DNA from: an uncultured Bacteroidales bacterium
GTDB lineage: Bacteria > Bacteroidota > Bacteroidia > Bacteroidales > Marinilabiliaceae
DNA length: 17,979 nucleotides
Direction of reading: 5' to 3'
Assembly: GCA_937892095.1 (NCBI GenBank)
Contig: CALAVC010000009.1
Span: 1-17,979 of the forward strand
Shown here: positions 14,913-17,979 of the stretch, piece by piece
How positions within the stretch are numbered: position 1 is the first letter of the stretch
Layout: each line of letters opens with the position of its first letter
Position numbers and translations under genes: made by a program
The notes under the pieces: model-generated
Databases searched by the model: none
Told to the model about the DNA's origin: nothing
Seen by the model: only the letters and a program-made list of their open reading frames with translations

Positions 14913-17363
14913 TTAGAGGTTGATGTTGCCAGTGGGCGTACTGATGGTCTTGAGCATAGGACAATCGGCAAAAATGTTGTCTTTGGTCTCGTTGTCGATA
15001 ATGACTTCAGAGGTATAGACTTTCACTTCGGTAAGACGCTTGCAACTGCGAAAGGCATCGACTTCGATTTCGGCAACGTTGCCCGGAATGACGACTTGCT
15101 CGAGTTTGTCGCAGCCTTCGAACATGGAGTTTTCAATTATGGTAAGAGAGTTGGGCAGTGATATTTCGGTGAGCGACGTGCAACCAGCAAAGGCAGAGCC
15201 ACCTCGACTATATTCTCGTTCGTCATCGTAGAAACTGAGCCGAGCGACTCCATCGCTGACAATGAGTTTTTTAAGCCCAGTGCAATCGGCAAAGGCCTTA
15301 TAGCCGAGGGCATGGACTTGCTTGGGTATGGTTACGATCTGCATGGACTTACAGCCTTGGAAGGCGGCTTCGTCGATCCACTTTAAAGAGGATGGGAGAG
15401 CAACATCGTAGAGGCTTGAGCAGCCAGCAAAACTATAGGCGGCTATGCTCTCGAGATTGTCGCAATTGAAGATGACTTTTTGAAGAGACGTGCAACCGAC
15501 AAAGGTGCCGAACTTGGTTGAGCCGCCGATGTTGGTGATATACTTGGGTATGACTATCTCTTTGAGAGAACGGCAACCATTGAAAGCACGAGTGCCGAGA
15601 TAGGTAAGCGTGGAGGGTAGACTTATTTGTTGCAACTTTTCGCACCCTGCGAAAGCGTCTTCACCGACATATTCGACGGCACTACCGAGATCAACAGACT
15701 TAAGGTTTTTGCAGTTGCTAAAACTGCCGAAGTAGCTTAATTGCTCATCGAAAAGATTGGTTGTAGGGTGTCCGATGTATTTGACGCTGACGGGCAACTT
15801 GACTGCAGAAAGCTTGTAGCAATCGGAGAAGGAGTTCAGACCAATGGAAACGAGATTTTGAGGGAGGTCGAGCGACTCAAGTTTTTCGCAATGAGCGAAC
15901 CACCCGTCACCGATGGCGGTTAGCGACATTGGCAGACGCAGAGTTTTTACACTACGACAATAGGCAAAGGCGTTGTCGCCTATCGTGGCGAGGGCATCGG
16001 GGAGGACAAGTTCTTTGAGTGCTTCACAATTGGCGAATGCCATTTGACCGACACGAATAAGTCCGTTGGGGAACTTTATGCTTTGAAGTTTTATGCACTT
16101 ATTGAATGTACGATCGCCAATGGAGGTGAGTGTAGAGGGGAGACTAACAACTTGGAGTTGCGTCTGGTTGTTGAAGACATCGTCGGCGAGATGTCGGACG
16201 CCTTCGGGTATGTCGACTTGAAGAAGTTTTTGGTCTTGCTCGGACATGTCGTAGCCAACGGTGCATAGACGACTGTCGAAATTGAATGCGTTATCTTCGA
16301 TAGTGACGACTTGAAGCCCAGCTATTGAGGAGGGTATGGAGACTTTGCCACCCTTGCCACGATAGGACAGTATGGCACATTCGTTACGACCGACAATCTT
16401 GGCATAGGTATAGTCGCCTTCTTCTTTGGCGGGTTCGTAGTTCATGTGGCGGAAGGCAGAGATGGCTACTTTATATTCGTCGAGCTTGCCTTTGGGCGCA
16501 CTTATTTTGAGATTTCGGAGAGCTTTGTAGTTCTCGAAAGAGCCCATGTTTTTGATGGTTATGGGCTGAACTATTTCGCTGTCGAAAGATATTTGCTTGA
16601 GGTTGGGGTTGCCAGTGAATATGCGTCCGTTGATGGTGGCGATGGTGCCCGGAATGGAGATGGCTTGCGTGGCGATGTCGCAACTGTCGATACTGGTAAC
16701 GATAAACGTTTTACCATCGCTATCTTTTATGGTTTTGGGGACAACGACATTGGACAGACCTGCTTTGGTGGCATCGAGAGCCATACGGAATCCGCTTATC
16801 TTCTTGAATCGCATGTCGTTCAGATAGAAATAGCCATCGGAATAGCCGTAGTCTTTCCATGCTGTGGCTTCTTGCTTGCGACTGACGCCTGTTTGGTCGT
16901 TGTAGCCTGCAATGCTCTTTGCTGCGGGACAGTTGGCAAAGGCGCGAGCAGAGATGGTGCGAACTGTGGCTGGGATAGAGATGGAGTTTAGGTTGGAACA
17001 GCCTTCGAAAGCTTCGTAGCCTATGCTGCGAAGAGCATCGCCTTCGATGACAACACGCACAAGGTCGCGACAACCTTGGAAAGCGTTGGCACCTATCTGT
17101 GTGATGTTGCGCGTGATGGTTACGGAACGGATTTTGCTGCCTGCAAAGGCGTTGAAGCCTACGAGGGTTACGCGCAAAGACTGTCGTTCGTAGGCGGCGA
17201 CGTTGGGTATGATGACGCTTTCGGACGCACCAGAATAGCCTTCGACAGCAGCCTGTCCATCGCCAATGACACGATAGACGAAACCAGCATCGTAGAACGT
17301 TTGCGACGAGGCGGAAAGCGTGAGGAATATGCAGAGGAGTAGTGTGCTTATCTTGGTTTTCAT
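14913..17363 (-). CDS. Secreted BspA-like leucine-rich-repeat protein
   Basis: This 816-residue exported protein has an N-terminal signal peptide (residues 1 to about 20, with no lipobox) and roughly 22 copies of the BspA/TpLRR (LRR_5) repeat, each with the core AFxxCxxL followed by an xIxIPxxVxxIG-like strand. About four repeats (residues 60-150) come first, then a non-repeat island (about 165-350), then about 18 more (355-810). BspA-type proteins of oral and gut Bacteroidota and protists bind host proteins or other cells; adhesion is an inference here. The sequence ends in a repeat-like segment with no sorting domain, dockerin or membrane anchor, so it is either soluble or held by unknown means. 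A good promoter lies upstream and a terminator follows, so it is probably transcribed alone. Confidence 0.9.
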   Translation of the reverse strand: MKTKISTLLLCIFLTLSASSQTFYDAGFVYRVIGDGQAAVEGYSGASESVIIPNVAAYERQSLRVTLVGFNAFAGSKIRSVTITRNITQIGANAFQGCRDLVRVVIEGDALRSIGYEAFEGCSNLNSISIPATVRTISARAFANCPAAKSIAGYNDQTGVSRKQEATAWKDYGYSDGYFYLNDMRFKKISGFRMALDATKAGLSNVVVPKTIKDSDGKTFIVTSIDSCDIATQAISIPGTIATINGRIFTGNPNLKQISFDSEIVQPITIKNMGSFENYKALRNLKISAPKGKLDEYKVAISAFRHMNYEPAKEEGDYTYAKIVGRNECAILSYRGKGGKVSIPSSIAGLQVVTIEDNAFNFDSRLCTVGYDMSEQDQKLLQVDIPEGVRHLADDVFNNQTQLQVVSLPSTLTSIGDRTFNKCIKLQSIKFPNGLIRVGQMAFANCEALKELVLPDALATIGDNAFAYCRSVKTLRLPMSLTAIGDGWFAHCEKLESLDLPQNLVSIGLNSFSDCYKLSAVKLPVSVKYIGHPTTNLFDEQLSYFGSFSNCKNLKSVDLGSAVEYVGEDAFAGCEKLQQISLPSTLTYLGTRAFNGCRSLKEIVIPKYITNIGGSTKFGTFVGCTSLQKVIFNCDNLESIAAYSFAGCSSLYDVALPSSLKWIDEAAFQGCKSMQIVTIPKQVHALGYKAFADCTGLKKLIVSDGVARLSFYDDEREYSRGGSAFAGCTSLTEISLPNSLTIIENSMFEGCDKLEQVVIPGNVAEIEVDAFRSCKRLTEVKVYTSEVIIDNETKDNIFADCPMLKTISTPTGNINL

Positions 17364-17419
17364 GTCAGCTAAATGCTATGATGACAATGTTATTAGACGT
17401 AAAAAAAACCTTATTGTTT

Positions 17420-17449
17420 CAAAGTTACGAAAAAGGCTGACGTTGCAAA
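17420..17449 (-). promoter_or_regulatory. Promoter of the LRR-protein gene
   Basis: Read on the minus strand, TTTG (17449-17446) and TAACTTTG (17427-17420) are separated by 18 nt, close to the Bacteroidota primary-sigma consensus of TTTG and TAnnTTTG with about 19 nt between. Transcription would start near 17413, leaving a leader of about 50 nt. This is the best promoter match in the window. Confidence 0.6.
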
Positions 17450-17492
17450 AAGAATTTAAACTTTTAACGAAAATGGATTGAGTGGTGCGCAC

Positions 17493-17500
17493 TATCTTTG
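17493..17500 (+). promoter_or_regulatory. Candidate -7 promoter box for the HsdR-like gene
   Basis: TATCTTTG, followed by C, is an exact and typical -7 box. The nearest upstream TTG (17478-17480) is only 12 nt away, too close for a standard -33 element. It would give a leader of about 130 nt before the ATG at 17634. The 8-bp palindrome GTGCGCAC (17485-17492) directly abuts it. Confidence 0.4.
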
Positions 17501-17633
17501 CTAACGTCGTAGGTTTGCGATTCTTCCTCCTCTGTTTACTGAAGCAAGATACAATGTGAAAACATTGGTGACTCTTGACTTTGTGAAACACAATACGTTC
17601 AAGCTTACTAACAATGAAAAAGGAAGTGTAAAC

Positions 17634-17858
17634 ATGCAGATAGAGGAAAAAGCAAGGTTGGAAATCGACCGCAAACTCTTCGAGGCGGGGTGGATGGTTC
17701 AAGACCTGAAAGAAATGGACATAACGGCTTCGTTGGGCGTGGCTGTCAGGAAGTTTCAGACTGCCGACAACCACGAGGTTGACTATGCTTTGTTTGTTGA
17801 CGGCGACATCGTGGGGCTCGTTGAGGCAAAGGAAGACAACAAAGGCTCAAGATTATAA
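17634..17858 (+). CDS. HsdR-like type I restriction subunit, N-terminal fragment
   Basis: The 74 readable residues resemble the N-terminal nuclease domain of type I restriction R subunits. After a helical start (EKARLEIDRKLFEAGW) come the ITASLGVAVRKF segment, VDYALFVDGDIVGLVEAK with the PD-(D/E)xK-type Asp and E-A-K, and then a stop. A full HsdR is about 800-1,100 residues with helicase motifs, so this is only the beginning. In complete homologues the EAK motif is followed by a segment leading into a VExQ-type motif; here the frame ends instead, and a different frame becomes open from about 17842. Given the adapter at the contig end, a chimeric read or assembly error is likelier than a real pseudogene. 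The ATG at 17634 gives the normal HsdR start; an in-frame start at 17556 would add 26 unrelated residues. The neighbouring hsdM and hsdS genes are not in view. Confidence 0.6.
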   Translation: MQIEEKARLEIDRKLFEAGWMVQDLKEMDITASLGVAVRKFQTADNHEVDYALFVDGDIVGLVEAKEDNKGSRL

Positions 17859-17952
17859 AAACCGTCAGATAACCGAGCAGCTCATCAACGAGCTCTACGA
17901 CAAGATGGTTGCCTACAACAGCAGCCTCAAAAAAGAAATGGTTTTTGCGGCA
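17842..17952 (+). other. Unassigned open frame downstream of the HsdR-like fragment
   Basis: From 17842 the frame one step along from the HsdR-like frame is open and reads a charged helical stretch that includes NRQITEQLINELYDK and SLKKEM. It then continues straight into the adapter, giving the well-known artefact peptide RSEERRVGK. The helical stretch does not look like the expected continuation of HsdR. It may be another gene joined by a chimeric read. I cannot assign it. Confidence 0.4.
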
Positions 17953-17979
17953 AGATCGGAAGAGCGTCGTGTAGGGAAA
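17953..17979. other. Illumina adapter contamination at the contig end
   Basis: The last 27 bases begin AGATCGGAAGAGC and continue with GTCGTGTAGGGAAA, the standard reverse-complement TruSeq adapter. They are a library artefact and should be trimmed; no biological feature should be called in them. Confidence 0.97.

Noticed and set aside
12481..14964. Longer pbpC starting at 14964
   Set aside because: The extra 39 residues are encoded by the end of the LRR gene and its terminator, and would put a polar segment in front of the membrane anchor.
17376..17774. Minus-strand open frame of 132 codons across the LRR/HsdR intergenic region
   Set aside because: It overlaps the LRR promoter and the HsdR-like coding region, and has no recognisable domain.
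17953..17979. Coding sequence continuing to the end of the window
   Set aside because: The codons are adapter bases and the resulting RSEERRVGK peptide is a known library artefact.

Overview
The window looks like the end of a metagenome-assembled contig from a Bacteroidales bacterium (Bacteroidota; Prevotella, Bacteroides or Muribaculaceae-like). The evidence is a gamma/alpha-fused 2-oxoacid:ferredoxin oxidoreductase (korA-korB), the long amidophosphoribosyltransferase homologue typical of this phylum, a TonB-dependent receptor with an N-terminal carboxypeptidase-D-like domain, a GH78 lipoprotein with a Cys lipobox, a BspA-type leucine-rich-repeat protein, and TAnnTTTG-type promoter boxes in place of E. 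coli-like -35/-10 elements. Genus cannot be fixed from the sequence alone.

Layout, left to right. (1) 1-2171, minus strand: korA then the first 98 codons of korB, a 2-oxoacid oxidoreductase operon cut by the left edge. (2) 2359-5526, plus strand: a small secreted SPOR-domain protein, a 635-residue PurF-like amidophosphoribosyltransferase with a strong terminator after it, and a HAD-family phosphatase. (3) 5544-5627: two back-to-back terminators, one per strand, closing the HAD gene and the convergent TonB-dependent receptor (5674-9093, minus). (4) 9094-9291: a divergent intergenic region with three perfect 11-bp direct repeats and a promoter box almost touching the next start codon. (5) 9292-12500, plus strand: an AlaX-like tRNA-editing protein whose stop overlaps (ATGA) the start of a GH78 alpha-L-rhamnosidase lipoprotein. 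(6) 12481-17363, minus strand: penicillin-binding protein 1C, overlapping the rhamnosidase tail to tail by 20 bp, and behind a terminator a secreted 816-residue LRR protein with a good Bacteroidota-type promoter. (7) 17634-17952, plus strand: the N-terminal piece of an HsdR-like restriction subunit that loses its reading frame. (8) 17953-17979: Illumina adapter sequence, not genome.

Most genes are core metabolism or envelope functions: anaerobic 2-oxoacid oxidation, purine synthesis, cell-wall synthesis, outer-membrane uptake and glycan processing. The receptor has no SusD partner here and the rhamnosidase lies in a separate divergent unit, so this is not a standard polysaccharide-utilisation locus. 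I see no tRNA, rRNA, CRISPR array, transposase or integrase, and no gap above 300 bp. I found no convincing undescribed system. The items most worth a second look are the 11-bp repeat array, the AlaX/rhamnosidase coupling, two leaderless-looking starts, the tight terminator-to-start junction before pbpC, and the artefactual right end.
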